Assembly (NCBI RefSeq): GCF_001273775.1
Contig: NZ_CP011801.1
Span: 124,001 to 188,000, forward strand
Length of the DNA stretch: 64,000 nucleotides
Reading direction: 5' to 3'
Source of the DNA: Nitrospira moscoviensis
Lineage (GTDB): Bacteria; Nitrospirota; Nitrospiria; Nitrospirales; Nitrospiraceae
Each line of letters begins with the position of its first letter. Within the stretch, counting starts at the first letter, position 1. Below, in pieces: positions 51,001 through 58,362 of this stretch. Made by a program: the position numbers and the translations under genes. The notes under the pieces were generated by a model. That model saw only the letters and a program-made list of their open reading frames with translations. It did not search any database and had not been told where the DNA came from.

Positions 51001-51862
51001 CGATCACACGGATCTGTCCTTGCGCGTCCCGAACCGCCCGGCCGATCCCCTCGAACGTGCGCCAGGATCCGTCCTTGTGCCGGAAACGGAATTCGGCGGA
51101 CCGGGGTTCCCCCGGTTGCCGCACGATGGTCTCAAACCGTTCCAGGACGGCCGCCAAGTCGTCTTCATGCACGAAATCGAACGCCACCCGCCCATTCAGC
51201 TCCTGTGCGGCGTATCCCAACAGCCGCTCGAACGAGGGACTTTCGAATCGGATCGTACCGTCCAGGTCCAACACGGTGATGATGTCGGAGGAATGCTCGA
51301 TCAGCTCGCGAAAGTGCGCCTCGCTCTGCTGCAGCGCCGCCTCGGCCTGCTTCCGCTCGGTAATGTCCAATGTGCTTCCGAACATGCGGACGGGCCGGCC
51401 GTCGGCGTCTCGATCGACTTCGCCGCGGCAATGGATGGTGCGGACTTCACCGTTCGGCAGGACGATCCGGCATTCGACGTTGTAAGCGGCCGTACCCCGT
51501 AAAGCCTCGTTGACGGAGGCGAGAATGCGGTCATGGTCCTCGGGAAGCAACGCGGTCAAAAACGTTTCGTGGGTGGGCGACATCGATTGCGGTTCATGGC
51601 CGAAGATCCGGAACTGTTCGTCCGACCATTCCATCTCACCCGACGCGAGATCCCATTCCCAGCCGCCGACATGAGCCAGAGCCTGGACCGCCGAGAGTTG
51701 CTGCAGCTGTCGGCGGAGCTCCGCATCGGCGCGGGCTCGCTCCTGTTCGAGGCGCGTATAGTGTGCTTGGAGGGAGCGGTCCTGCTCGGCGAGCGCGCGG
51801 GTGAGGTCCGCCACCTGCGACCGCAGCGATTCCAGTTCGGGCATGTGGCCGGTCTGGCTCAT
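47972..51862 (-). CDS. multi-PAS sensor histidine kinase (HisKA_3, NarX/DevS type)
   Basis: 1296 residues, apparently cytoplasmic. A coiled coil at 1-55 is followed by about eight PAS/PAC units, each ending in a DITERK-like PAC helix. Units six and seven are a recent tandem duplication: both begin ALRASEELFAKAFR and end VGHDITE(R/Q)K. The C-terminal HisKA_3 domain has ERISQDLHDGILQSLYAVGLGLE and the ATPase has LREALSNVVRHARA, DNGVGFDV and GYGLGNMAARARK. It should phosphorylate the overlapping NarL-type regulator. One PAS unit (CGRATSDDE) contains a cysteine, but no haem or Fe-S ligand set is visible. Confidence 0.92.
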   Translation of the reverse strand: MSQTGHMPELESLRSQVADLTRALAEQDRSLQAHYTRLEQERARADAELRRQLQQLSAVQALAHVGGWEWDLASGEMEWSDEQFRIFGHEPQSMSPTHETFLTALLPEDHDRILASVNEALRGTAAYNVECRIVLPNGEVRTIHCRGEVDRDADGRPVRMFGSTLDITERKQAEAALQQSEAHFRELIEHSSDIITVLDLDGTIRFESPSFERLLGYAAQELNGRVAFDFVHEDDLAAVLERFETIVRQPGEPRSAEFRFRHKDGSWRTFEGIGRAVRDAQGQIRVIVNSRDITERKRVEEILRQSRQQLHAIVEGTSDAVFIKDREGRYLLFNAAAGRFVGKKPEDVLGHDDTFIFPPDDARAVMEKDRDVMANGKTATYEDHVTTADGTYRTFLSTKGPLFDAKGAVSGLFGISRDITERKQTEAALRASEEFGRVVLNSLSAHIAVLDKDGTIVAVNDAWQRFAAANGAPNSPGIGVGVNYLNLCGRATSDDEPAQYILRGIEGVRAGRRSSFSTEYACHSATEQRWFVLRATPLAGEAGGAVITHENISERKQAEDALRRTHVFLQSIIENIPYMITVKDARDLRYIMLNKAGERLFGRPRQDVIGQTAHDVLREAEADRVFEADTEALMQPDSVTRSEQVLLNHGHEERLLLTKKIPIPGDDGKPAYLLTISEDITERKAAEDALRASEELFAKAFRASPNPVGITEVESGRCLDVNDACLELFGFRREEVVGRTTLLLGIWPNPEDRLRLIDRLRTGGPVRNWEMSFRTNRGELRHILVSSDLVELRGTRCLLTVGHDITERKKAESALRASEELFAKAFRSSPYPIVLSELESGLFLDANDASFEIFGYTRGDLVGRTADDVRLWPSPEDRLRFVQRLKQAGSIRNLEVGLRNKAGEVRRCLVSAELIDLHGTPCMVTVGHDITEQKRAEEELRQSHAFIRQVIDIDPNFVFAKDRAGRFTLVNKAVADAYGTTVEALIGKTDADFNSHPDEVEFFRRLDLEVMDSRQERFIPEEVITDAVGRTRWLQTVKRPILDEAGRATMVLGAATDITERKRMEETLRQRERDLRAALEERERISQDLHDGILQSLYAVGLGLESCKPLITQRRHKDAFATVAQAVTQLNAVMTEVRNFIAGLESQVLQGGDVETAVRTVIATLMHAHPIRCRVRIEPDALPSISKERALQLLNILREALSNVVRHARATAVSVSLRRLRRTIRLRIDDNGVGFDVRTAAGTGYGLGNMAARARKVRIEFHVQSTPGEGTTIILNVPKEEPHAHRESQTDSPLAR

Positions 51863-52121
51863 GGCACGATTCCTTGCCGGGTGGCGCGTTTGTCAACGGT
51901 TCGGCGCTGCGAATCGACGGATGTCCGGGGGGCGAGCCGGCGTGAACGGTGAGGAGGACGATCGCTGGGCAGGAATGCGCGGCTGAGACGATTCGACGGC
52001 GGGACATGGCGGCGCACAGCCGGACTCCAACACGACATGCCGAACACCCCGTCGGTGAAATCGGTGAAGGCGGGCGGTAGTGTCCTACGAAGCTAGGTAA
52101 AAGTCCAGGCCTAGTTTTAGG

Positions 52122-52152
52122 AAATCACTGAAGAGCGGGCGGCACGAGCAAG
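52122..52152 (+). repeat. 31-bp imperfect direct repeat, copy 1
   Basis: The core AATCACTGAAGAGCGGGCGG is followed by CACGAGCAAG. It matches 52289-52319 in all but about five positions, in the same orientation, 167 bp apart. Confidence 0.6.
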
Positions 52153-52288
52153 TCGAGACGGAAGAATCATGGTGGTAATTATCCGGCGGCAATAATTCGA
52201 AGAGAGGCTTCGCCTGATGAGCCGCGGATACTAAGTAAAAGGGAACCAAGAAACACCGAAGGTCTTATCCGCCGACAAGGAAGACGAA

Positions 52289-52319
52289 AAATCAATGAAG
52301 AGTCGGCGGTACGAGCAAG
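52289..52319 (+). repeat. 31-bp imperfect direct repeat, copy 2
   Basis: The core AATCAATGAAGAGTCGGCGG is followed by TACGAGCAAG. It ends eight bases before the 3' end of tRNA-Leu. It could be an attachment-site scar or a duplicated tRNA-downstream segment. Confidence 0.6.
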
Positions 52320-52326
52320 CTTGGTT

Positions 52327-52410
52327 TGGTGCCGAAGGCGGGACTTGAACCCGCACGGCTTGCGCCACACGCCCCTCAAACGTGCGTGTCTGCCATTCCA
52401 CCACTTCGGC
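52327..52410 (-). tRNA. tRNA-Leu (GAG)
   Basis: Read on the minus strand, the acceptor stem GCCGAAG (from 52410) pairs with CTTCGGC, followed by A and an encoded CCA. The anticodon stem CACGT/GCGTG holds loop TTGAGGG, giving anticodon GAG. A variable arm (GTGGCGCAAGCC) and a T-arm with GGTTCAAGTCC are present, as in class II leucine tRNAs. Confidence 0.93.
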
Positions 52411-52415
52411 CCTAA

Positions 52416-52540
52416 GCAGGATGTTGAAACAAGCCTGCGACGGCGTTCTCGCATCGTGCTGAGGCTCCACGTACGAGGACTGTACGCGTCGCCTCTTCAC
52501 TCTGCTGCGGCCCTGTCGCAGACTTGTTTGAACATCCTGC
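52416..52540 (+). repeat. ~125-bp palindromic dispersed repeat, copy 1
   Basis: Ends GCAGGATGTTGAAACAAGCC and its near-complement TTGTTTGAACATCCTGC form a 26-bp terminal inverted repeat with two mismatches. The middle (GGCGTTCTCGCATCG, GAGGCTCCACGTAC, CGCCTCTTC, CTGCGGCC) matches the reverse complement of 57180-57306. It lies 5 bp upstream of tRNA-Leu. Confidence 0.85.
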
Positions 52541-52606
52541 AACTTAAGCCGGCCGGAAGTCCTTCGCAGGCAGAGGGAACGACATTATAGAAGGCCCGTA
52601 AAATTG

Positions 52607-52635
52607 TTGTCAACGAAACACCCCTCCGGTAGAAT
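52607..52635 (+). promoter_or_regulatory. promoter for the HAD phosphatase gene
   Basis: TTGTCA (52607-52612), 17 bp, TAGAAT (52630-52635), about 50 bp before the chosen ATG at 52688. This supports the downstream start, as the upstream in-frame TTG lies inside the promoter. Confidence 0.5.
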
Positions 52636-52687
52636 CCGTCCGGCTTCAGGTCCACAACACGCGAGTGCCGATTCGCTCTCTATCGCT

Positions 52688-53377
52688 ATGGCCGTTGTCA
52701 CTTCCCGCACATCGCACCGCCTCGCCAGTCAGGTCGCCGCGTTTTTCGACGTGGATAATACGGTGCTGCCCGGATTGGCCAGCGAAGTGCGGTTTTTTCA
52801 ATGGCTGTGGCGGTGCCGCGTCGTCGGCTGGCCGGAGCTCCGCGCCAGTCTGAGATGGTGGGCGCGTCATTGGCCGTCGGCGTCGCTGCAGCCGCTCCGC
52901 GAGCGGAAGCTGTATCTGGCCGGCAAACCGGCGCAGGTCATCGAACCGTTGGGGGAAGAGTTTTGCCGGGAGCGATTGTGTCCGTCCGTCTCGCCGGCTG
53001 CGATGCGCCGAATCGACGAACATCGGCGGGCCGGCCATGCGATCATCCTCTTAAGCGGCTCGCTGGATTTTCTGATCGAGCCGATCGCCGGCGCGTTGCA
53101 AGTCGACCGCTGCTTCGCGGGAGTCTTGGAGCAGGTGAACGGACTCTACACCGGTCATATTGTCCCGCCTCTTCCCTATGGACAGGGCAAGCGGCAGCTC
53201 CTGGAGCAATTGGCGCAGGATCTGGCACTGGATCTTTCCGCCTGTTATGCCTACGGAGACAGCCCGGGCGATCTGGACCTCTTGGGCTCCGTAGGGCACC
53301 CGACCGTGGTGAACCCCATCCGCGGGATGGCCCGTGTCGCTCGGCGGCGAGGCTGGCCGGTTGTGGAGTGGACGTAA
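52688..53377 (+). CDS. HAD-superfamily IB phosphatase (SerB-like)
   Basis: 229 residues from the ATG at 52688. HAD motifs: motif I FFDVDNT (nucleophile and general acid Asp), motif II ILLSGS, a lysine in GQGKRQLLEQL, and motif III YGDSPGDLDLL. The helical cap (about 30-115) is of subfamily IB. Such proteins dephosphorylate phosphoserine, lysophosphatidate-like or other small phosphates; the substrate cannot be told. queE starts 30 bp downstream, so the two may be co-transcribed. Confidence 0.85.
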   Translation: MAVVTSRTSHRLASQVAAFFDVDNTVLPGLASEVRFFQWLWRCRVVGWPELRASLRWWARHWPSASLQPLRERKLYLAGKPAQVIEPLGEEFCRERLCPSVSPAAMRRIDEHRRAGHAIILLSGSLDFLIEPIAGALQVDRCFAGVLEQVNGLYTGHIVPPLPYGQGKRQLLEQLAQDLALDLSACYAYGDSPGDLDLLGSVGHPTVVNPIRGMARVARRRGWPVVEWT

Positions 53378-53406
53378 CAGGGGATCCAATCAAATCGTGT
53401 GGTCTT

Positions 53407-54045
53407 ATGCTGCGCGTCACGGAAATTTTCCATAGCCTCCAAGGCGAGTCGACCTTTGCCGGCCGGCCCTGTGTGTTCGTGCGCCTGACCGGCTGCCCGT
53501 TGCGCTGTACCTGGTGTGACACCGAGTACGCCTTTTACGGTGGGACGGAACAGTCGATCGATGACATCATTGCGAGAGTCCGGGCCTACGGTTGCCCGTT
53601 GGTGGAAGTCACCGGTGGAGAACCGCTGGCCCAGCCGGACGCGGCCGCGTTGTTGAAACGTCTCTGCGACGAAGGATTCACGGTGCTGCTCGAAACCAGC
53701 GGCGCCCTCGATGCGGCGGCAGTGGACCAGCGGGTGCACATCATCCTCGATATCAAGTGTCCGGGAAGCGGAATGGCCGAACGGATGCACTGGCCGAACG
53801 TCGAACGCCTGCGATCGCAGGACGAGGCGAAGTTCGTCCTGCAGGATCGCGCCGACTATGAGTGGGCCAAAGACGTCATGATCCGGTACGGTTTGACCGA
53901 GCGCTGCACCGTGCTGTTCAGCCCCGTCTTCGGCGTCCTGGATCCGCAACATCTGGCCGAATGGATTCTGGCGGACCGTCTGCCGGTTCGATTCCAGCTG
54001 CAGATGCACAAGTTTATTTGGGCACCCGACATGCGAGGGGTGTGA
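53407..54045 (+). CDS. queE: 7-carboxy-7-deazaguanine synthase (radical SAM)
   Basis: 212 residues from the ATG at 53407. It has FHSLQGESTFAGRPCVFVRL, the radical-SAM motif CPLRCTWC (Cx3Cx2C) and EVTGGEPLAQP. It rearranges 6-carboxytetrahydropterin to CDG in queuosine/7-deazaguanine synthesis, using a 4Fe-4S cluster and SAM. No queC, queD or queF is adjacent, so the pathway genes are dispersed. No clear ribosome site is visible; translation may be coupled to the HAD gene. Confidence 0.93.
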   Translation: MLRVTEIFHSLQGESTFAGRPCVFVRLTGCPLRCTWCDTEYAFYGGTEQSIDDIIARVRAYGCPLVEVTGGEPLAQPDAAALLKRLCDEGFTVLLETSGALDAAAVDQRVHIILDIKCPGSGMAERMHWPNVERLRSQDEAKFVLQDRADYEWAKDVMIRYGLTERCTVLFSPVFGVLDPQHLAEWILADRLPVRFQLQMHKFIWAPDMRGV

Positions 54046-54099
54046 AGACGTGAAGCGTGATTTGTGAATCGTGGAGCGCGAGAGATGAAGGAGCGATGA

Positions 54100-55608
54100 A
54101 TGAACGTCATGCAGGTTGAAGCGAAAGCAGGACGGGTCGAGGCGGAGACGGCCGAGGCGCTGGTGCTGACGCATTGCGAAGGCGAGCCGCTGGCGAAGCA
54201 GGATGCCGCGGTGTTGGATCAGGCGCTGGGCGGCGTGCTCCGGGACTTGGTGCAGTCGAAAGAGTTTGAAGGCAAGGCGAATGAAGTGATGTTGGTTCAC
54301 ACGCAGGGCAGGGTGCCGGCGAAGCGGATCATTCTGGTCGGTCTCGGAAAAAAGAAGGATCTCGGGCTCGACCACATCCGGCAGGCGCTCGGCCATGCGG
54401 CGAAACGGGTCCGCCAAGCGAAGGCCGGGTCCTTCACGGTGGCGCTGCCGAGCGTGACTCCGCGAGGTTCCTCACCCATCGATGTCGGGCAGGCGATGGC
54501 GGAGGGCGCCATTCTGGGCACCTATCAGTTCACGGTCTACCGCAGCGAGCCCGCGAATCGGGAGATCGGCTCCATGACCATCCTGGCGCCGCAGAAGGCG
54601 CAGACCCGCCCGTTGATCGAGGGCATCCGTCGCGGTGTCGCCACGGCGGAAGCCACGGTGTTCGTCCGCGATCTGTGCAATCATCCGTCCAACGTCATGA
54701 CGCCCACCAAGATCGCCCACGAGGCCAAGGCGGTCGCCAAGGAAACCGGCGTGAGCGTCAAAATTCTCGAGCAGAAGGAGATGGAAGCGCTCGGGATGGG
54801 CGCCCTGCTCGGCGTGGCGAAGGGCAGCCATGAACCGCCGAAGTTCATCATCCTCCAGTATCATGGATCGAAGAAGAAGGACGAGCGCCCGGTGGTGCTC
54901 GTCGGTAAGACGATCACCTTCGACACGGGCGGCATCTCGCTCAAACCGGCCGAGAATATGGAGCAGATGAAAGCCGACATGACCGGCGGGGCAGAAGTGC
55001 TGGCAACGATACGGGCGGCGGCCCGGCTGAAGCTGCCGCTGAACCTGATCAGTATTTTGCCGGTGGCCGAGAACATGCCGGGCGGCCGCGCGATGCGGCC
55101 GGGCGACGTGGTGAAGACACTCTCCGGCAAGACGGTGGAAGTGCAGAACACCGACGCGGAAGGGCGGCTGATTCTGTCGGACGGCTTGGCCTATGCGACG
55201 CGGTTCAGGCCGGCTGCGCTCATCGACATCGCGACGCTCACGGGCGCCTGCGTCGTGGCGCTGGGGCAATTCGCCATCGGCATGTTCGGAACCGACGCGA
55301 GACTGAAAGAGTCCATTCGCAAGGCGGGCTTGCGTGCGGGCGAGCGGGTGTGGGAAATGCCGCTGTGGGACGAATATTTCGAGCAGCTCAAGAGCGATGT
55401 CGCCGACATGCGCAATATCGGCGGGCGCGGGGGCGGGATGATCACGGCCGCGTTGTTCCTGAGCAAATTCGTGGGCGACAGTCCCTGGGTGCACCTCGAT
55501 ATCGCGAGCACCGACTGGAGCGAGCGCGAGCGCGCCTATATTCCGAAAGGGCCCACCGGGATCGGCACGAGGTTGCTGATTCAGTATCTGATCGATCGGA
55601 CGCTGTAA
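54100..55608 (+). CDS. pepA: leucyl aminopeptidase (M17)
   Basis: 502 residues from the ATG at 54100 with AAGGAG upstream. The metal and active-site segments of the C-terminal M17 domain are present: VGKTITFDTGGISLKP (lysine and aspartate ligands), ADMTGGAEVL, and NTDAEGRLILSDGLAYA with the catalytic arginine. The N-terminal 160 residues are the macro-like regulatory domain. It removes N-terminal residues from peptides as a hexamer. It is 21 bp upstream of nagZ, so likely in one operon. Confidence 0.95.
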   Translation: MNVMQVEAKAGRVEAETAEALVLTHCEGEPLAKQDAAVLDQALGGVLRDLVQSKEFEGKANEVMLVHTQGRVPAKRIILVGLGKKKDLGLDHIRQALGHAAKRVRQAKAGSFTVALPSVTPRGSSPIDVGQAMAEGAILGTYQFTVYRSEPANREIGSMTILAPQKAQTRPLIEGIRRGVATAEATVFVRDLCNHPSNVMTPTKIAHEAKAVAKETGVSVKILEQKEMEALGMGALLGVAKGSHEPPKFIILQYHGSKKKDERPVVLVGKTITFDTGGISLKPAENMEQMKADMTGGAEVLATIRAAARLKLPLNLISILPVAENMPGGRAMRPGDVVKTLSGKTVEVQNTDAEGRLILSDGLAYATRFRPAALIDIATLTGACVVALGQFAIGMFGTDARLKESIRKAGLRAGERVWEMPLWDEYFEQLKSDVADMRNIGGRGGGMITAALFLSKFVGDSPWVHLDIASTDWSERERAYIPKGPTGIGTRLLIQYLIDRTL

Positions 55609-55629
55609 ATCGCCGGCGGGGGGCACGGC

Positions 55630-56733
55630 ATGATGATGTCGCGGGAAAAAATCGGGCAGCTCTTTATGGTCGGCTTCGACGGGACCGCGGTCACTCCGGA
55701 TCTCGCCTCGTTCATCAAGGAGTACAAGCCCGGCGGCGTCATCCTCTTCGCGCGCAATCTCGAATCGATGGAGCAAATGGTCGAGTTGACCAACGATCTC
55801 CAGCGGTGTAGTTCCCATTCCCCGTTGCTGATCTCGATCGATCAAGAGGGAGGGCGCGTCTCCCGCTTGCCGAGGTCCTTCACGATCTTTCCCCCCAGCG
55901 ACCTGCTGGGGCGCTGCCGGTCGTCGGAATTGGCCTATGCCGCCGCGGCGACGACGGCCAAGGAGTTGCGCGCGGTGGGCGTGAACATGAACATGGCGCC
56001 GGTGCTGGACGTGAACAGCAATCCGGCGAATCCCGTCATCGGCGACCGGGCGTTCGGGACGACTCCGGATTTGGTCTCCGACCTGGGGCTGGCGACCATC
56101 GGCGGGTTGCAAGATCAGCGCGTCGTCGCCTGCGGGAAACATTTTCCGGGCCACGGGGACACCAACGCCGATTCGCACAAGGAATTGCCCGTGGTCACGG
56201 CATCGCGCGAGCGGCTGGAGGAGATCGAGTTCCCGCCGTTCCGCGCCGCGGCTGTTCACGGCGTGGCGACGATGATGACGGCGCATGTGCTGTATCCGGC
56301 CCTGGACGATCAACGGCCCGCCACGCTCTCTCCGGCGATCATCGGCCGGTTGCTCCGGGAAGAGATGCGGTACGACGGCGTCGTGCTGACGGACGATCTG
56401 GAAATGCTCGCGATCATCGACCATTACGGCATCGAGGACGCCACTGTCCGCGCGATTCTCGCGGGATGCGACATGCCGCTCATCTGCAAAGATCGCAACC
56501 GCGAGGTGGCCGCGATCACGGCGCTCGACAAGGCTGTGGCGGACGGGACGATTTCCGCCGAACGGCTGGAGCAATCGTTGAATCGCATCGCCCGGCTCAA
56601 GCAACGGTTCCTGCTGCCCTATCGCCCGGTGGTGATCTCGGATGCCAAGCTGACCGTGGGGTGCCGAAGCCATCGGGCCCTGTTGCATTCCATTGACCAA
56701 GCGCGAGAGCGCCTGGCGAAAACGCCGGTGTGA
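55630..56733 (+). CDS. nagZ: beta-N-acetylhexosaminidase (GH3)
   Basis: 367 residues, GGGGGG before the ATG. It has IDQEGGRVSRL, the catalytic His loop KHFPGHGDTNADSH (170-183), and nucleophile D255 in GVVLTDDLEML. NagZ cleaves GlcNAc from anhydromuropeptides in the cytoplasm during peptidoglycan recycling; no signal peptide is present. Length is close to the family norm, with a slightly extended C-terminus. Confidence 0.94.
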   Translation: MMMSREKIGQLFMVGFDGTAVTPDLASFIKEYKPGGVILFARNLESMEQMVELTNDLQRCSSHSPLLISIDQEGGRVSRLPRSFTIFPPSDLLGRCRSSELAYAAAATTAKELRAVGVNMNMAPVLDVNSNPANPVIGDRAFGTTPDLVSDLGLATIGGLQDQRVVACGKHFPGHGDTNADSHKELPVVTASRERLEEIEFPPFRAAAVHGVATMMTAHVLYPALDDQRPATLSPAIIGRLLREEMRYDGVVLTDDLEMLAIIDHYGIEDATVRAILAGCDMPLICKDRNREVAAITALDKAVADGTISAERLEQSLNRIARLKQRFLLPYRPVVISDAKLTVGCRSHRALLHSIDQARERLAKTPV

Positions 56734-56793
56734 GCGCCGGCTGCGCCTCTCGTTTCGCCTGCCACACCGCTTGCCCGACGAAGGGATTGATCG

Positions 56794-57180
56794 ATGGCTG
56801 TGAAGAAGGGCGATATTCTCGACGAGCACAAGCGGCATCCGCAGGCCTGCGGCCTGGTCGTGAAAGTAATGGGCGGCGGCGACGGGTTTGAAAAGATCGT
56901 CTGCTGCGATCACGAGCTGACCGATCAGGACGTGGTGGCCGAGATGGGCTCGCCCGCCGGACGCAAGAAAGGCCTGTTGCCGCCGGCGGTCGTCTTGGAC
57001 GAGAAAAAGCTTTACCCGGATTCCTGCGGCCTGCGGGTGATGATCATGGACGGCGGCGCCGGGTTCAAGGAAATCCGCTGCTGCGGCCACTCGCTGACCA
57101 TGACTTCGATGCGCGAGCTGAAGTTCGGCCAGATGCGGGCCCCGGAGCCGGAGCCCAACAGTCCGGCGGGGAACGCGTAG
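56794..57180 (+). CDS. internally duplicated cysteine-motif protein of unknown function
   Basis: 128 residues, no signal. Two modules of ~45 residues repeat the pattern P-x-x-CGL-x-V-x-[VI]M-x2-G-x-GF-x2-[IV]-x-CC-x-H-x-LT: residues ~16-45 (CGLVVKVMGGG...CCDHEL) and ~76-105 (CGLRVMIMDGG...CCGHSL). Each has one Cys, a CC pair and a His, four potential ligands suited to Zn or Fe. No family is recognised. The stop codon's last base begins a palindromic repeat. Confidence 0.7.
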   Translation: MAVKKGDILDEHKRHPQACGLVVKVMGGGDGFEKIVCCDHELTDQDVVAEMGSPAGRKKGLLPPAVVLDEKKLYPDSCGLRVMIMDGGAGFKEIRCCGHSLTMTSMRELKFGQMRAPEPEPNSPAGNA

Positions 57181-57306
57181 CAGGCTGTTCAAAAAGGCCG
57201 TCCAGCAAGGCCGCAGCTAGCGAAGAGGCGAGACGTACTCCTAACCGGTACGTTGAGCCTCTGAGCGACGCGAGAACGCCGCTGGCGGGCTTTTTCAACA
57301 GCCTGC
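57180..57306 (-). repeat. ~127-bp palindromic dispersed repeat, copy 2
   Basis: Its ends GCAGGCTGTTCAAAAAGGCC and GGCTTTTTCAACAGCCTGC are inverted, and the whole element is the reverse-orientation counterpart of 52416-52540, sharing the GGCGTTCTCGC, GAGGCTC, ACGTAC and CTGCGGCC segments. It fills the spacer between the cysteine-module gene and the PsiE-like gene and may terminate transcription. Confidence 0.85.
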
Positions 57307-57332
57307 AAGATCATTCGGACAAAGGGGGCGCT

Positions 57333-57836
57333 ATGGCAACGGCGGACTCGGCCGCGTATCGGAGCGAAACCATGAAACGGTGGTGCGGCTACATGGAATG
57401 GCTGGACCGCCTGGGCTACATTACCGCGGGATTCAGCCTACTGCTCTTGGGCATGTTGATCTTCGCCCACGCCTGGTACAGTTTCGCCGTGAAGTCCTCG
57501 CATATCGGCCTGCTGCCGGCCGGGCTCCGGCTGCTGAACGATCTGCTGCTCGTCATCATCCTCCTGGAGCTGTTCCGGACCGTCATCCGGTTCCTTCAAA
57601 CCGAAGTGCTCTCGCTCGAGCCCTATTTAGCCGTCGGCATCATCGCCTGCACCAGGCGGGTGCTGACCGCCGGCGCGGAGCTGTCCCACCAATCGAATAT
57701 GACTGAGACGCAGTTCTATCAATATTTGATGGACGTCGGCATGAACGTCGCGGTCATCATGGTGCTGACGCTCGGTGTGTTCTTGATCCGCACGCGCCAG
57801 GGGGACAAGACGGCGGCAGCGGGCGTCTCTTCGTGA
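57333..57836 (+). CDS. PsiE-like membrane protein
   Basis: 167 residues with a start at 57333. Four spans lie near 28-47, 60-82, 95-115 and 133-152. Segments YITAGFSLLLLGMLIFAHAWYSF, LLLVIILLELFRTVIRFL and EPYLAVGIIACTRRVL match the PsiE (phosphate-starvation-inducible) family, whose function is unknown. No Pho-box-like element is evident upstream; the spacer is occupied by the palindromic repeat. Confidence 0.75.
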   Translation: MATADSAAYRSETMKRWCGYMEWLDRLGYITAGFSLLLLGMLIFAHAWYSFAVKSSHIGLLPAGLRLLNDLLLVIILLELFRTVIRFLQTEVLSLEPYLAVGIIACTRRVLTAGAELSHQSNMTETQFYQYLMDVGMNVAVIMVLTLGVFLIRTRQGDKTAAAGVSS

Positions 57837-57906
57837 ACCGGGCGGTCGCCTCTCGTCTTGCCCTCCTCTCACCTCTTGTGGCATCATGCGCCCTCTTGGA
57901 GGCGGC

Positions 57907-58350
57907 ATGGCTGCGTTGCTGGAATACGTCGGCTGCGTGCACATTTATCTGGGCCCCTATCGAGGCAACCCGATCGCCTTGTACTTGAAGCGCACGGAGT
58001 CCGGCTGCCAGATCGGTCCCCAAGTCTATCCTTGGAATGACGTGGTGGGAGTCGGAGAGACGCCCAATAAAGCCGCCGCGGATTTCGAGGAAAAGTGGAA
58101 GGGCAAAGGTCTCACGGCCGACATGTATTCCGGCCCCGCCTGGGAAGGCGGTATTAAGCCGGAAAAGCCGGCGCCTCCGAAACCGGCCGCGCCTCCGAAG
58201 CCGGCTGCCGCCGCTTCAACCGCTCCCGCCACCGGTGCTCCCGCTGCCTCAGCGGCTTCGACTGCGACGTCTTCCTCCCCTGCTCCGGCCCCGGCCCCGG
58301 CTCCCGCAACCGCTTCAACACCCCAGTCGGGCTCTCAGACGAATTCCTGA
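57907..58350 (+). CDS. hypothetical protein with Pro/Ala-rich tail
   Basis: 147 residues from the ATG at 57907, favoured by TTGGAGG just upstream; an ATG 21 bases earlier is possible. The N-terminal 75 residues are folded-looking (MAALLEYVGCVHIYLGPY; GPQVYPWNDVVGVGETPNKAAADFEEKWKG). The rest is a low-complexity Pro/Ala/Lys then Ala/Ser/Pro tail. Function unknown. It converges with the APC permease gene, 12 bp apart. Confidence 0.6.
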   Translation: MAALLEYVGCVHIYLGPYRGNPIALYLKRTESGCQIGPQVYPWNDVVGVGETPNKAAADFEEKWKGKGLTADMYSGPAWEGGIKPEKPAPPKPAAPPKPAAAASTAPATGAPAASAASTATSSSPAPAPAPAPATASTPQSGSQTNS

Positions 58351-58362
58351 AGACCACAAAGA

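Larger units (their letters stand above)
51863..52326. other. gene-poor region between the multi-PAS kinase and tRNA-Leu
   Basis: About 460 bp without a convincing gene. The right part (52080-52326) is AT-richer than the surroundings and holds two copies of a ~31-bp imperfect direct repeat listed separately. The left part may contain the promoter of the minus-strand kinase. No ORF with a ribosome site is seen. Confidence 0.5.
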
